Shown piece by piece: positions 9,801 to 21,150 of a stretch of 46,476 bases of DNA. Location: contig JAJZPC010000012.1 in NCBI GenBank assembly GCA_021811385.1, forward strand, positions 1 through 46,476, written 5' to 3'. The translations under genes and the position numbers were made by a program. The stretch is from Deltaproteobacteria bacterium. GTDB lineage: Bacteria > Desulfobacterota > Desulfobulbia > Desulfobulbales > Desulfurivibrionaceae. Every line of letters starts with the position of its first letter. Position 1 is the first letter of the stretch. The notes under the pieces are model-generated. The model saw nothing but the letters and a program-made list of their open reading frames with translations. It did not search any database and was not told the DNA's origin.

Positions 9801-10518
9801 CTGCCTGGGCAAAGTATCGGACCAGGGCCTCATGCTGCTCCTGCCAGCACACCCGGACCTCACCATAGAGGTAGCAATATTCCCGCACCAGGGCCGGGAT
9901 TCCATCCTCTGCCGGGATTTCGCCGGTAATGGCAAAATCGGAGTGCCGGATCGCCTCCTGGGTCAAACCGCGCAGCTGGCCCGGAGAAACGCCTTGCCTG
10001 ACCAGGCTCGCCAGCCGATGATCGAGGTCGTAGAAAAACCGGCTCCAGTAATCATCGGAGATCTCCCGCGCCAAAACCTCGGTGGCGCCGGTGAGCTCAA
10101 GTTCAAAGAGCAGACCGGTCTCCAGGGCATGTTGCTGCAAAACCCGATGGGCAAAGCCATGGATTGTGGAGACCGCAGCCTTGTCAATGTCGCTTAGGGC
10201 CCGGGCGAGGAGACGGCGATCCGCCTCGGAATCTGGGCTGCGTGCAAGAAGTTGAGACAAAAAAGGGTCATCCCCGCCTTGTTGGTCCTCAAAGGCCTGC
10301 AAGGCCGAACGCAGCCGCGCCCTGATCCGCTCATGCAATTCCGCTGTTGCCGCCTCGGTGAAGGTGACCACCAGGATCTGCTCCACGGTCAGCCGGTGTT
10401 CCAGCAACAACCGCAGGTAGAGGGAGGTGATGGAATAGGTCTTGCCCGTCCCGGCGCTGGCCTCGATGAGCTGGACGCCGGTATTGGCCACCAGAAGCGG
10501 ATCAAACCCCCTGCTCAT
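6880..10518 (-). CDS. Exodeoxyribonuclease V subunit beta (RecB)
   Basis: RecB, the 3'-5' UvrD-type helicase and nuclease subunit of RecBCD, 1212 aa (E. coli 1180). Walker A is ASAGTGKTYSI at about residues 19-29, and Walker B/motif II reads LIDEFQDTDP. Motif V is IHRSKGLEYPIVY. The C-terminal nuclease domain keeps the active-site signature GFMDL...LFDYKSN. Helicase and nuclease are therefore both apparently intact. ATGA overlaps join it to recC upstream and recD downstream, giving a classic recCBD operon with no gene inserted between the subunits. Confidence 0.96.
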   Translation of the reverse strand: MSRGFDPLLVANTGVQLIEASAGTGKTYSITSLYLRLLLEHRLTVEQILVVTFTEAATAELHERIRARLRSALQAFEDQQGGDDPFLSQLLARSPDSEADRRLLARALSDIDKAAVSTIHGFAHRVLQQHALETGLLFELELTGATEVLAREISDDYWSRFFYDLDHRLASLVRQGVSPGQLRGLTQEAIRHSDFAITGEIPAEDGIPALVREYCYLYGEVRVCWQEQHEALVRYFAQAEGLTASFKTLLEHGLLDRIDAFFNLAEPAAFALPNQAELLAEENIFQPEGKVFTPTALKKGLAQPNPFFASWGGLVARGAALAVGSQALFLAGAAHYIRAELPKRLLAGQQQSFDQLLTGLDRALQSGHGLAQRIRARFPVALIDEFQDTDPIQYRIFRTIYGTGGKEALFLIGDPKQAIYGFRGADIYAYLEAASQSASEKHTMTTNWRADRKMVAALNALFGPLVQPFGDARISYAQVAARPGAEDLWHSPSLGSEPLQFLTLPEGFCPSRGGRLVKKQLVPLIPDLVAGDIAALLAGDAQIGDRGVRAGDIAVLVRTNTQAAEIQASLRGRGINGVLQSKASVWQSTEAQECLRLLAAVAEPGNEQLLRKALATRMLGFTALDLERLNRAEAELHALMGRFSSWQGIWQKNGVMRMLMCAWQEQSVTGRLLLLADGERSLTNLRHLAELLQEAESRNHLSPAMLVDWFSRTLAASESGEEAELRLESDEDAVQLVTIHRSKGLEYPIVYCPYLFLGGGSANRQPFVSLHDPKAGWQGRIVLFPDDEARTLAATERFAEELRLAYVAVTRARHSCHLLWAPASGYDGSSLAWLLHGDQSSTGESGGPETLPQRLKGHTGQALLAMLEERARASQGWQVRPLRMVPVPADEAAKPDIPPPLACRVPGRILKQVWRIGSFSHLTAQSGHDFGEREPETWAEGSAPSLDLEIPSASQLPLAQFPKGPVAGNFFHSLFERISFQTASPAQVREQVREQLMFYGYPELWLAPVCRAFGEVLKTSLRARDGFCLADIGDDQRLIEMPFTFPVGPGLGEDASLSAELLAQPFLDHPQGIPAGYAEALRSLRFIPLRGYLKGFMDLVCVHEGKWYLFDYKSNHLGASRDDYAKANLPAAMADHHYFLQYHIYTVALHRYLSSRLPGYEYDRDFGGVFYLFFKGMHPDSGPESGVFADLPPLARIEQLSAIFENLAGEGV

Positions 10519-13500
10519 AGTTCCTCCATGTGTCTGAGCATGGGCGTGAAGATGCGGGTGGCAAGCTCACCAAAGGAGGGGGAATTGCCTTCCCGATACA
10601 GGGCATAGCTTGGAGCAACCGGCAGAGTGTCGCCAAAAAGCTGGCGGCAGTATGGGTCATCCCCCTCGCCGGGCGCGAAATCGTTGCCGAGGTATTCCTC
10701 CCCGGCCTTGGCAAAGGCGCTCATCCGCCGCTCCTGCTCGGTTCCCTTGTCCGAGGCCATGGTCCGGGCAAAGACGAGTCCGCTTTTGGGGAAAAAGGGC
10801 AGCGGCGCATTGAGGCCGCCTGCAAACAGGGTGGCAAAATCCAGCAGCATGCTTTTTGCCTCGGGAACCGTTGAGAAACGAAGCACCTGGGCAGACCCCT
10901 TGTCGCTTCCCCTGCCGATGACGATGGTTTCACTCCGCTGATCCTCGGGTGCAACAACGGAGAGGAAAAGATGCTCCAGCCAGACCGGCAGCAGTATCCG
11001 GCCATGGAGCAGGCTGTTGGTCCAATGGAGATACCCTCCGGGATATCTGTTGCCCAGCTCGCCGTGCAGGGTTATCTCCGGGGAAAGCGCGATTTCGAGG
11101 CGCAGAGGAGGAAGCACATCCCCTGTCTCATAGGCAAGGAGCTGCTCCACAATGGGTCGCACCGTCTCCCGGATCTCGGCAAACACCGTCTGCGCCCCCT
11201 GGCCCAGGGGAACCCGCCCCTCCCCCCGCCAGCGCGCCAAAAGCATTTCCGGCCTGGACAGTCCTTCCCCTTTCATGGCCAGCAGATCGCGGCTCAGCTG
11301 ATATTTTTCCAGGCCATCAAGATGGATGGGCTCACGGTCCTGCATCTCCCGGCCTTTTTCCTGCAGGAAAAGGCCGAGCCGGTTTTCGAGAAACCAGCGA
11401 ACCGGATGCTGCAGATAGCGGGACAACTCCGAAAGGGAGACCGAGGCCGGGCGGAATTCGGCCGGCGGCAAAGGCTCCGGCAAAAAGGCATGGCTGGAAT
11501 GGGCGCCTGCCTCTTTTGCCTGGGCAGCCCGGCAGTATTCCGCGCCAAAACTGCACAATCGTGCATCCGTTCCGGAAAAATATCTCCGGCTGAAGGGCTG
11601 GAGGGGATGGTGGACCACAAGCCGCTCCTCCAGCCTTTTGCGGTGTGCGGCAAAACAATCCGCGCCGCCGGGGCCCAAGGGGGCAGGCCCAAGGCTGAAG
11701 CTCTCCGCCAGGCAATCCACCAGCTCCTCAACCACCACGGCAGGGGGAAGCGGTTTGCCGTCCCGCAGGTTGTTGCCCAGATAAAAAATCAGGAACCTCT
11801 CGCGGCTGGCAAGCAAGGCTTCGAGAAAGACATACCGGTCATCGTTGCGCTTGGCCCGGTCGCCCCGCTGCGGGTGGCGGGCGATGAGATCAAAACTCTG
11901 CGGGTGTTCCACCCGGGGGAAATCCCCGTCATTCATGCCCAACAGACAGATAACCTTGAAGGGGATCGAGCGCATGGGCAGCATGCCGCAGAAGGTAAGG
12001 CCGCCCTCGAGAAAGCCCTGGGCCGTTGCCTGGCCGGACAGTTTCTCCTTGAGGAGAATGATGATGCCGTTCAGATCGAGCGGCTGGCTGAACCCGGCAT
12101 CCTCCGCCTCAAGGGCGATCTGGGCCAAACCGTCCCGTATCTTCTGCACTTGCCAGGCCTGGGGAGAATCCTCCCAAAAAAGCGCTGCCAGCAGATCGTT
12201 GAGAACCCGCTGCCACTCCGGCATCTCCCTGGCCAAGGAGAGCTTGTCGGCCCCGGCAAACAGGGTTTCGCAAAAATTCATGAACCGGCCGGCAAGCTCC
12301 GCTGCTTGGCCCTCGATCTCCTCATAGGGAAGAACCTCGCCCAGAAAGGCCCCATCCGCCCGCACGGCATAGCCCAGGGCCAGCCGGTCAAAGCCGAAAC
12401 GCCAGGTGTTCTGCCGCTCTTTGGGCTGCTGCAGCGATTCCCGGTGCAGCTCGTCAACCCCCCACCTGATCCCGGCCTTTTCCACCCAAAGCCTGATTTT
12501 GGGCAGGTCATCCGGGGTAATCCCGTGATTCTGCTGGATCGCCTCGCAGGCCAGCAGCTCCAAAACCTCCGAAACCGACATTCTGCCGGGGGCCATCTGG
12601 AGGAAACGGAAGAAGACATCGATGAGCGGGGCGCCGCTCAACAGGGAGCGGTCCGCGATCCGGTAGGGGATACAGCGTTTGTCCTCCGGGGAAAGGCCGA
12701 ACACCGCCTCGATGAGTGGGGCGTAGGCCGAAACATCGGGCAGCATGACCAGGATGTCGCGGGGAGCAAGGGCCGGATCGTCCTGGAGCAGGGCCAGCAC
12801 TTGATCCTGCAACACCTCGACCTCGCGGAGACGGCTGTGGCAGGCATGGATGCAGATGGAAGCATCGTCCGCGGCCAGGGTCCGAGGAGAGGCGTTGCCG
12901 CCCGCCGGAGTGCGGTGGCGCAGAAGGAGGATGTCGTTCTGCAGCACCTCCAGCATGGTGCGCGGCGCTCCATGCTCACGGTACTGTTCCCCCGCCTCGA
13001 CATAGGGAACCGAACCTTCAAGAACCTCCTGAAAATCACGGGCCATACCGCCCATGGAGGCAAGAAGCGGATGGCCGATATCCAGATAGAGGTCCGCTGG
13101 GTCCAGGCCGACAGGCAACCGGGCCAGGGCGCGGTGCGCCTCTCCCTGGGAACGGATGTCGGCAAAGTATCCCTCCGCAGGGGAGAAAAGATGAAAATGC
13201 ACCGGCAGGATTTGCGCCAATTCCCCCATGATGCCGAGATAGATGGTGGGCAGGGTGTCGATGCCGAACAGGGAAACCCTGGCGGGCAGGAGATGGGGAA
13301 AGGGGATGGCGCCTGCGGCCAGCGCCTGCCTGGCTCGCTGCATGAGCCGGGCCGGTGAGCAGCAGCCCAGATGTTCCACCAGCAGACGCCAGAGCTTGGG
13401 CTGCCAGAGATCCTCCTCCAGAGCATGGGCAAAGGGTCGGTTCTCTCCTTCCTCCCAGGCAAGGATCATCTCGGGGCGGTACACTGCATACTGATCAAAG

Positions 13501-13907
13501 AGATGGGCGATCTGCCTGGCCAGCTGGAGCTTCTTGCTCAACGGGCCATCGGAAAGGTAGGAGGTGAGAGGGGAAAAATCAGGATCGTTGCGGCAATCCT
13601 CGAGAAGAGCGCAGATCACAAAGGCAAGCCTTTCCCGGCTATACCGCTGCACCTGGTCGCCCTCTTCCCCCAGGGTTGCCCGCAGCACCCGTTGGACAAA
13701 CTGCCGGGGGTGGGGAAAATCCGGATTGGCCCACACCCCGAACCTGCCGGAAAGCTGCATGGCAAGCCAGGTCGCCATGCCCTTGCTTTGCACGACGATG
13801 CATTCCGGGGCCAACGGCGAGGAAAGCGGCGTGCGCAAAACATCCGCCAATGAGTCCAACAGGGTCTCAACCCTGTTGGACCGATAGATATGCATGGCGC
13901 TCTTCAT
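10515..13907 (-). CDS. Exodeoxyribonuclease V subunit gamma (RecC)
   Basis: RecC, the Chi-recognition and scaffold subunit, 1130 aa (E. coli 1122). The N-terminus holds the typical VVQSKGMATWL and the following Phe/Pro-rich FPHPRQFV segment. Further on are helicase-like remnants such as RSIPFKVICLLGMNDGDFPR, which is characteristic of RecC. It has a degenerate helicase fold without a working Walker A, as known for the family. First gene of the recCBD operon. The preceding 89-nt gap to cheV contains no convincing promoter, so readthrough from the chemotaxis/kinase genes is possible. A second in-frame ATG lies four codons downstream. Confidence 0.94.
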   Translation of the reverse strand: MKSAMHIYRSNRVETLLDSLADVLRTPLSSPLAPECIVVQSKGMATWLAMQLSGRFGVWANPDFPHPRQFVQRVLRATLGEEGDQVQRYSRERLAFVICALLEDCRNDPDFSPLTSYLSDGPLSKKLQLARQIAHLFDQYAVYRPEMILAWEEGENRPFAHALEEDLWQPKLWRLLVEHLGCCSPARLMQRARQALAAGAIPFPHLLPARVSLFGIDTLPTIYLGIMGELAQILPVHFHLFSPAEGYFADIRSQGEAHRALARLPVGLDPADLYLDIGHPLLASMGGMARDFQEVLEGSVPYVEAGEQYREHGAPRTMLEVLQNDILLLRHRTPAGGNASPRTLAADDASICIHACHSRLREVEVLQDQVLALLQDDPALAPRDILVMLPDVSAYAPLIEAVFGLSPEDKRCIPYRIADRSLLSGAPLIDVFFRFLQMAPGRMSVSEVLELLACEAIQQNHGITPDDLPKIRLWVEKAGIRWGVDELHRESLQQPKERQNTWRFGFDRLALGYAVRADGAFLGEVLPYEEIEGQAAELAGRFMNFCETLFAGADKLSLAREMPEWQRVLNDLLAALFWEDSPQAWQVQKIRDGLAQIALEAEDAGFSQPLDLNGIIILLKEKLSGQATAQGFLEGGLTFCGMLPMRSIPFKVICLLGMNDGDFPRVEHPQSFDLIARHPQRGDRAKRNDDRYVFLEALLASRERFLIFYLGNNLRDGKPLPPAVVVEELVDCLAESFSLGPAPLGPGGADCFAAHRKRLEERLVVHHPLQPFSRRYFSGTDARLCSFGAEYCRAAQAKEAGAHSSHAFLPEPLPPAEFRPASVSLSELSRYLQHPVRWFLENRLGLFLQEKGREMQDREPIHLDGLEKYQLSRDLLAMKGEGLSRPEMLLARWRGEGRVPLGQGAQTVFAEIRETVRPIVEQLLAYETGDVLPPLRLEIALSPEITLHGELGNRYPGGYLHWTNSLLHGRILLPVWLEHLFLSVVAPEDQRSETIVIGRGSDKGSAQVLRFSTVPEAKSMLLDFATLFAGGLNAPLPFFPKSGLVFARTMASDKGTEQERRMSAFAKAGEEYLGNDFAPGEGDDPYCRQLFGDTLPVAPSYALYREGNSPSFGELATRIFTPMLRHMEEL

Positions 13908-13996
13908 GATCTTATCCCGCGCGATGCAATGGTGCTACGAGAGAGGGTGCAACAGAGGGTATCTGAAAAAAAGCGGCACTCACAAGACAGCGGCTA

Positions 13997-14965
13997 TCAG
14001 GCCGCCAAGCGCCGGAAACAATCCTGCAGCCGGGTGACAAGCTGCCCAAGCTCGGGCTTTGAAATCTGGTCGTCGGCGCCCACGGCCTCTCCCTTATGCA
14101 GGGCCAGATCGTTGACCAACGAAGAAAAAAGCATGACGGGGATGCCGTCGTACCCGCTGTTTTCCTTGATCCGTTTACAGAGATTATGCCCGTCCATCCG
14201 CGGCATTTCGATATCGCTGATCACGGCCAACACCTCATCGTGCACCGTGCCGTTGCTTCTCAATTTTTCCAAGTATTCCCAGGCATCCTGTCCGTCCGAA
14301 TGAGCGACAACCCTGTACCCTGCCTTTTCCAAGGTTTTACGGATCTGGTCCTGAATGATCCGCGAATCGTCGGCAATGACCACGGCCTTGTCCACCTGAT
14401 CCGCATCAGGACGCGCCGAGATGGCATGGGCCTCGGAATCAATAACCATGCTGGGATCGATGGAGGCGATGATGCTCTCGAAATCAACCATCTGGATGAT
14501 ATTGCCATCCACCAGGCACACCCCGGTGAGGCTGCTGTAATGGGAGATGATCGGCGGCGGCGGCAGGATTGCCGTCCAGCTGACCCGGTAGACCTTGTCC
14601 ACCCCGTGGGCGATAAAACCGAAAAACTTGCCGTTGATCTCGGTGACGATGACCACCCATTTGGCTCGTGCCTCCGGGGAAAGGTCCGGCTCGTAGCCAA
14701 ACCATTCGCAGAGATCGACCAGGGGGATGGTGCGGTCCCGCAGCAGGAAGACGCCTTTCATGGCCGCGACGCTCTCCGGGATTTCGGTCAGGCTTTCAGG
14801 CATGGCCACCAACTCACGGACCTTGGCGGCATTGATGCCGTAGGCGGTTCTGCTGATGGAATCGGTGGTTTGGTCATGCCACTGGAGAAAAAGGGTGATG
14901 ATTTCCAGCTCGTTTGTCCCGGATTGCAGAAGAATGTCGGTCTTGTAACCAGCGGCTTGGCTCAT
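13997..14965 (-). CDS. Chemotaxis protein CheV (CheW-REC)
   Basis: About 322 aa. The N-terminal half is a CheW-like coupling domain (ELEIITLFLQW..., FGFIAHGVDKVYRVSW, then NIIQMVDFE near its end). The C-terminal half is a receiver domain with ADDS near its start, phosphoacceptor Asp about 251 in SDIEMPRMDG and a conserved Lys in ISKPE. CheV proteins couple chemoreceptors to CheA and adapt by receiver phosphorylation. There is no cheA or receptor gene nearby, so it would serve proteins encoded elsewhere. The start at 14965 is chosen because the longer reading frame adds 30 residues of non-conserved sequence. A good promoter lies just upstream. Confidence 0.9.
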   Translation of the reverse strand: MSQAAGYKTDILLQSGTNELEIITLFLQWHDQTTDSISRTAYGINAAKVRELVAMPESLTEIPESVAAMKGVFLLRDRTIPLVDLCEWFGYEPDLSPEARAKWVVIVTEINGKFFGFIAHGVDKVYRVSWTAILPPPPIISHYSSLTGVCLVDGNIIQMVDFESIIASIDPSMVIDSEAHAISARPDADQVDKAVVIADDSRIIQDQIRKTLEKAGYRVVAHSDGQDAWEYLEKLRSNGTVHDEVLAVISDIEMPRMDGHNLCKRIKENSGYDGIPVMLFSSLVNDLALHKGEAVGADDQISKPELGQLVTRLQDCFRRLAA

Positions 14966-15028
14966 GTAACGGCTCCAGTGTGTCGGGGGTGCTGCCCAAG
15001 ATGAAAGAGGTGAAAGATATGTTCTACA

Positions 15029-15055
15029 ATTATAGGAAAGCGGAAAATTACTCAA
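15029..15055 (-). promoter_or_regulatory. Putative sigma70 promoter of cheV
   Basis: On the - strand a perfect TATAAT (15029-15034) is preceded, after a slightly short 15-nt spacer, by TTGAGT (15050-15055). It lies about 60 nt before the cheV start and would give cheV its own transcript. Confidence 0.5.
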
Positions 15056-15081
15056 CTAAATAATCGAAGCGCGACAGGGCT

Positions 15082-15101
15082 GGGAGGGGTCGGCCCGCTC
15101 C

Positions 15102-15102
<1 letters not shown>
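15082..15102. repeat. GC-rich hairpin after hybrid kinase stop
   Basis: GGGAGGGG and CCC-G-CTCCC pair over 8 bp with one bulged base and a TCGG loop, touching the stop codon of the hybrid kinase gene. No T-run follows on the - strand, so it is at best a weak terminator or an mRNA-stabilising hairpin. Confidence 0.35.
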
Positions 15103-17909
<2,807 letters not shown>

Positions 17910-17921
17910 AAAAATGGAACC

Positions 17922-19031
17922 CTAGCGGAGTCCTGCCGAGGCCTTCAAAAAAATGGAATTATACCGCTTCTCGGCCCGCGGCGGCAGCGGAGCGTATGGC
18001 TCGGAGCGGGCCATGGTCTTTTCATCGGGCCAGATGATGGTGTTGTGCAGATGTTCCGGGGGAAGCAGTTTTTTCGCCGCCAGGTTCGGGGTGGCTTGGA
18101 AGATATACCCGGCAAGTTGCGCACCGTTTTCCGGTTCGTTGAGAAAATTGATAAAGGCCAGGGCCAGAGCTTTTTTCGGGGAAGAATCCATGACCACCAG
18201 GTTATCCAGCCAGAGGCTGGTTCCTTCCTCGGGAAAGACAAAGGCGATGTTTCCGTCGAGTTCCTGGAGTGTCACGGCATCACCGCTATAGACCATGGCC
18301 ATCCAGATATTCCCCTTCACCAGCTGGGATTTTTTATCCAGGGCGGGGTACCCGTATTTTTTCACAAAAGGCTTCTGGGCAAGCATCGCCTTTTCCACGG
18401 CATCCAGTTCTTCCATGCCGGCGCTGTTCACCGAATAGCCCAGCATCTTCAGGGCGGGCACCATGGCGTCACGCCGATCCTTGATCATGAGGATCTTGCC
18501 GCGCAATCCTTCCCGGGGCATGAGCAGATCCTTCCAGCCGCGCACCTCGCCCTTGACCAGATCCTTCCGGTAGACGATCCCCATGGTGCCCCAGGAAAAG
18601 GGAACCGCATGCTTCATCAGCTCCGGGGCCACCCGGGCCCAGGCGGGGTCGATATGTCTGAGGTTCGGCACGCTGGCGGTGTCCACCGGGGCCAGCCATT
18701 TGCGGTTCAGATACGACAGGCCGTTGATCATGCTCACCAGAACCACGTCGTATCCCTTGCCGTTGGTCAGCGAGAGCAATCGCTCCTGCTCCTCCTCGGT
18801 TTCGTAATACACCTGACGGATCTTGACCCCATGCTGTTTCTCGAATTTCTTGATCAACTTCGGATCCATGTAATCGGGCCAGCTGAGAAACACCAACTCC
18901 TGGGTTTTTTTCCGTGGAGGAGCGGCCTGCCCCGCCAGGGGGGAGACAAGAAGGATTGTCCAGAGCAGGACAAGGGAAAAGAAAACACAACCGATACAAC
19001 GCGGACGCGGGCTTGCAAAAAAACAGATCAT
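17922..19031 (-). CDS. PotD/PotF-like extracellular solute-binding protein
   Basis: Periplasmic binding protein of the spermidine/putrescine (family 1) type, about 369 aa. An N-terminal signal peptide (hydrophobic stretch to about residue 34, then AGQAA) precedes the mature start. The mature part begins with VFLSWPDYMDPKLIKKFEK, which matches the polyamine-binding family (Y/WxDYI...F). The segment GKGYDVVLVS and the following SWGTMGIVYRKD are also typical. The start at 19031 has a good GAGGAAG ribosome site. No permease or ATPase gene is near. It lies between an ICMT-like gene and a Cache hybrid kinase, so a sensory role is more likely than transport. Ligand unknown. Confidence 0.85.
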   Translation of the reverse strand: MICFFASPRPRCIGCVFFSLVLLWTILLVSPLAGQAAPPRKKTQELVFLSWPDYMDPKLIKKFEKQHGVKIRQVYYETEEEQERLLSLTNGKGYDVVLVSMINGLSYLNRKWLAPVDTASVPNLRHIDPAWARVAPELMKHAVPFSWGTMGIVYRKDLVKGEVRGWKDLLMPREGLRGKILMIKDRRDAMVPALKMLGYSVNSAGMEELDAVEKAMLAQKPFVKKYGYPALDKKSQLVKGNIWMAMVYSGDAVTLQELDGNIAFVFPEEGTSLWLDNLVVMDSSPKKALALAFINFLNEPENGAQLAGYIFQATPNLAAKKLLPPEHLHNTIIWPDEKTMARSEPYAPLPPRAEKRYNSIFLKASAGLR

Positions 19032-19045
19032 TGACACGCTTCCTC

Positions 19046-20266
19046 TTAAAAGGTGGGCATGGGCATGAGGCCCCATTTGTGGTTGTCCGTGGTCACTACC
19101 ACGGACCGGACCGCATGGCCGGAAGCCTGCAGGTCAACGAGCAGAACCGGTCTTCGCTTCAGGCCGATCTTGAAAATCTCCGCCGGAGACACGGGCTGGC
19201 CGGTGGCATCATCCACCCGCATGAAAATAAGCCGCTCGACCTCATAATCGGTTTCCACCGAACCCCAGGTCCGGACAAAATTATAAAAAATCCGGAAGAA
19301 CCTCCCCAGTCCGCCGCTGAACCGATGCTGGTGCCATTCGAGAATCTCGGGAAACCGCTCCAGCATGTGATCGGAAAAGCGCCGGTCCTCCTCGGTGAGC
19401 AGGGCATTCAAAAAGAAATCCCCCGGCAGCAGGTAGACCGCGTTGGCCCCCTTGCCTTGCAGGGCCTCCCGCACCTGGGCCGAGTCGAGGGCCGCCTGAT
19501 ACACCGCCAGAATCTCCCGGTCCGGGCGGGGAAACACGGAAACAATTTGCCGGGAATCCGGAGCCTTGACCATGGGCAGGGTCCGCACCGTATAGCTGCG
19601 CAAGGCAAAAGCCAACAGCACGGCCATGGTCACGGTCAGACAGTAGGCCGCGACAATCCCCAGCCATTTTGGCCGGATCCGGCCGAAAAACAGCCGAAAC
19701 AGCCGTCCCCCCGGCTCGCCGGGCAGGAACATGGGGGTGTTGGCCATGTAGCGCGCATAGGCCTCGGGCTGCTCCTGGCGCATCCGCCACTCTTCATTGC
19801 GGGCCAGGGCGTAATAGACAAAGAGCATGGTGATATACATGATCAGGATGATGAACCGCGGCCAGTACAGCATCAGGCCAAACCCGGAGATGGCGAGGAA
19901 CAGGTATTGCGGATGGCGGATTCTGCCGTAAAAACTGCGGGCCACCACCCCCTTGCCGGTGAAACGCCCATAGTACAAAGGAAGGGCCGCCAGGGCAAAA
20001 AGCAGCAGCCCGACAACCATGAGCACCTGCAACAGGGAGATCCCCCTGACCAGGGGATCGTCGGGAAAAACCAGATGCGGCAGAAAAAGTTCCGTGGACC
20101 AACTGGTGAAAGGGCTTGCGGCGAGGAACCGGAGCACGGGCCCGTACACCGAATAGAAATACAGGGCAAAGGGAGAAATCATGATGATGATTTCAATGCC
20201 GATCAGACAGTAGGCAACAGCTGTCCAGAAAACGAGCAATTTCCCCCCGTTGTCGACGTCAACCAT
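19046..20266 (-). CDS. ICMT/PEMT-like membrane protein with extra C-terminal domain
   Basis: About 406 aa. The N-terminal 220 residues hold several membrane helices and the segment GRIRHPQYLFLAISGFGLML, followed by ARNEEWRM. Both are typical of isoprenylcysteine carboxyl methyltransferase/phospholipid N-methyltransferase-like proteins, which use SAM at the membrane. A further helix at about 225-245 leads into a soluble region of 160 residues that I do not recognise. It starts 8 nt inside the end of the preceding response regulator gene, so the two are translationally coupled. The longer open frame upstream only overlaps that regulator and is not used. The methyl acceptor is unknown. Confidence 0.7.
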   Translation of the reverse strand: MVDVDNGGKLLVFWTAVAYCLIGIEIIIMISPFALYFYSVYGPVLRFLAASPFTSWSTELFLPHLVFPDDPLVRGISLLQVLMVVGLLLFALAALPLYYGRFTGKGVVARSFYGRIRHPQYLFLAISGFGLMLYWPRFIILIMYITMLFVYYALARNEEWRMRQEQPEAYARYMANTPMFLPGEPGGRLFRLFFGRIRPKWLGIVAAYCLTVTMAVLLAFALRSYTVRTLPMVKAPDSRQIVSVFPRPDREILAVYQAALDSAQVREALQGKGANAVYLLPGDFFLNALLTEEDRRFSDHMLERFPEILEWHQHRFSGGLGRFFRIFYNFVRTWGSVETDYEVERLIFMRVDDATGQPVSPAEIFKIGLKRRPVLLVDLQASGHAVRSVVVTTDNHKWGLMPMPTF

Positions 20267-20666
20267 CCCCTTTTTCCGTGTCCAAAAGCGGCTTGCAGCA
20301 GATGCCGACAAACCCGCAGATGATATCGGAAAGTTTCTCCAAGTCGATGGGTTTTTGCAAAAGCGCATGGGCCCCGCTGTGTTCAAGCATCTCTTCCATA
20401 TTCGGCACATCGATGCCGGTGACAACGATGATGAACAGTTCGGGATACCTTCTCTTGACTTTCTGCAAGACCTCATAGCCGTTGATTCCCGGCATTCGGA
20501 TATCAAGAGTCATGATGGCCGGCTTTTCTTCCTTGAGGATATCAAGGGCCTGTTCACCATCGGAGGCGACGAACGTCTCAAATCCCAACTTTTCCAGATA
20601 ACGCTTCAGCAGCATGCAGATGGCGCTTTCATCATCCACAATCAGGATTTTTATTTTTTTCTTCAT
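20259..20666 (-). CDS. Single-domain response regulator (copy 1)
   Basis: Receiver-only protein of 135 aa. It starts MKKKIKILIVDDE with the acidic pair, has phosphoacceptor Asp in MTLDIRMPG at about residue 54, the conserved Thr (VVTG) and Lys (LQKPIDL). There is no output domain, so it probably acts by protein contact or in a phosphorelay. It is a close paralogue of the next gene upstream and was probably produced by tandem duplication. It follows a REC-PAS-PAS kinase and overlaps the ICMT-like gene. GAGG ribosome site 7 nt before the start. Confidence 0.93.
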   Translation of the reverse strand: MKKKIKILIVDDESAICMLLKRYLEKLGFETFVASDGEQALDILKEEKPAIMTLDIRMPGINGYEVLQKVKRRYPELFIIVVTGIDVPNMEEMLEHSGAHALLQKPIDLEKLSDIICGFVGICCKPLLDTEKGDG

Positions 20667-20742
20667 CCATATTCCTCATGGTGCAATCCTGTTTTTCATC
20701 CGCCGGAGCCACGTTCCGCCCTGTCCTCCTCTCCCGGAACGG

Positions 20743-21117
20743 TTACAGGAGATGCCCGACAAATCCGTAGAGCGTGTCGGAAAGCTTTTGCAGATCGATG
20801 GGCTTGTGCAGGAGCGCATGGGCTCCGCTGTGGTCAAGCATCTCCTCCATATTCGGCACATCGATGGCGGTGACGACGACGATGAACAGGTCGGGATGCA
20901 GCCTCTTGACCTTCTGGAGGATATCATAACCGTTGAGCCCCGGCATTCGGATATCAAGGGTCATGATGGCCGGTTTTTCCTCCCTGACGATATCCAGGGC
21001 ATGTTCGCCGTTTGTGGCGATGAACGTTTCAAATCCGATCTTCTCGAGAAATATCTTCAATGACCGGCAAAAGGCGTATTCGTCATCCACGATAAGGATT
21101 TTAATTTTTTTCTTCAT
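20743..21117 (-). CDS. Single-domain response regulator (copy 2)
   Basis: Receiver-only protein of 124 aa with the same start (MKKKIKILIVDDE), the same phosphoacceptor context (MTLDIRMPG) and the same NMEEML-HSGAHAL block as the neighbouring copy. The acidic pair, Thr and Lys (HKPIDL) are conserved. The two copies differ mainly in the alpha-1 region (YAFCRSLKIFLEK versus SAICMLLKRYLEK), the face that contacts a kinase. This suggests diverged partners. It lies 33 nt after the REC-PAS-PAS kinase. Confidence 0.93.
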   Translation of the reverse strand: MKKKIKILIVDDEYAFCRSLKIFLEKIGFETFIATNGEHALDIVREEKPAIMTLDIRMPGLNGYDILQKVKRLHPDLFIVVVTAIDVPNMEEMLDHSGAHALLHKPIDLQKLSDTLYGFVGHLL

Positions 21118-21150
21118 CCATGATCCCCCCGGATCCCCGATGGCACGACT

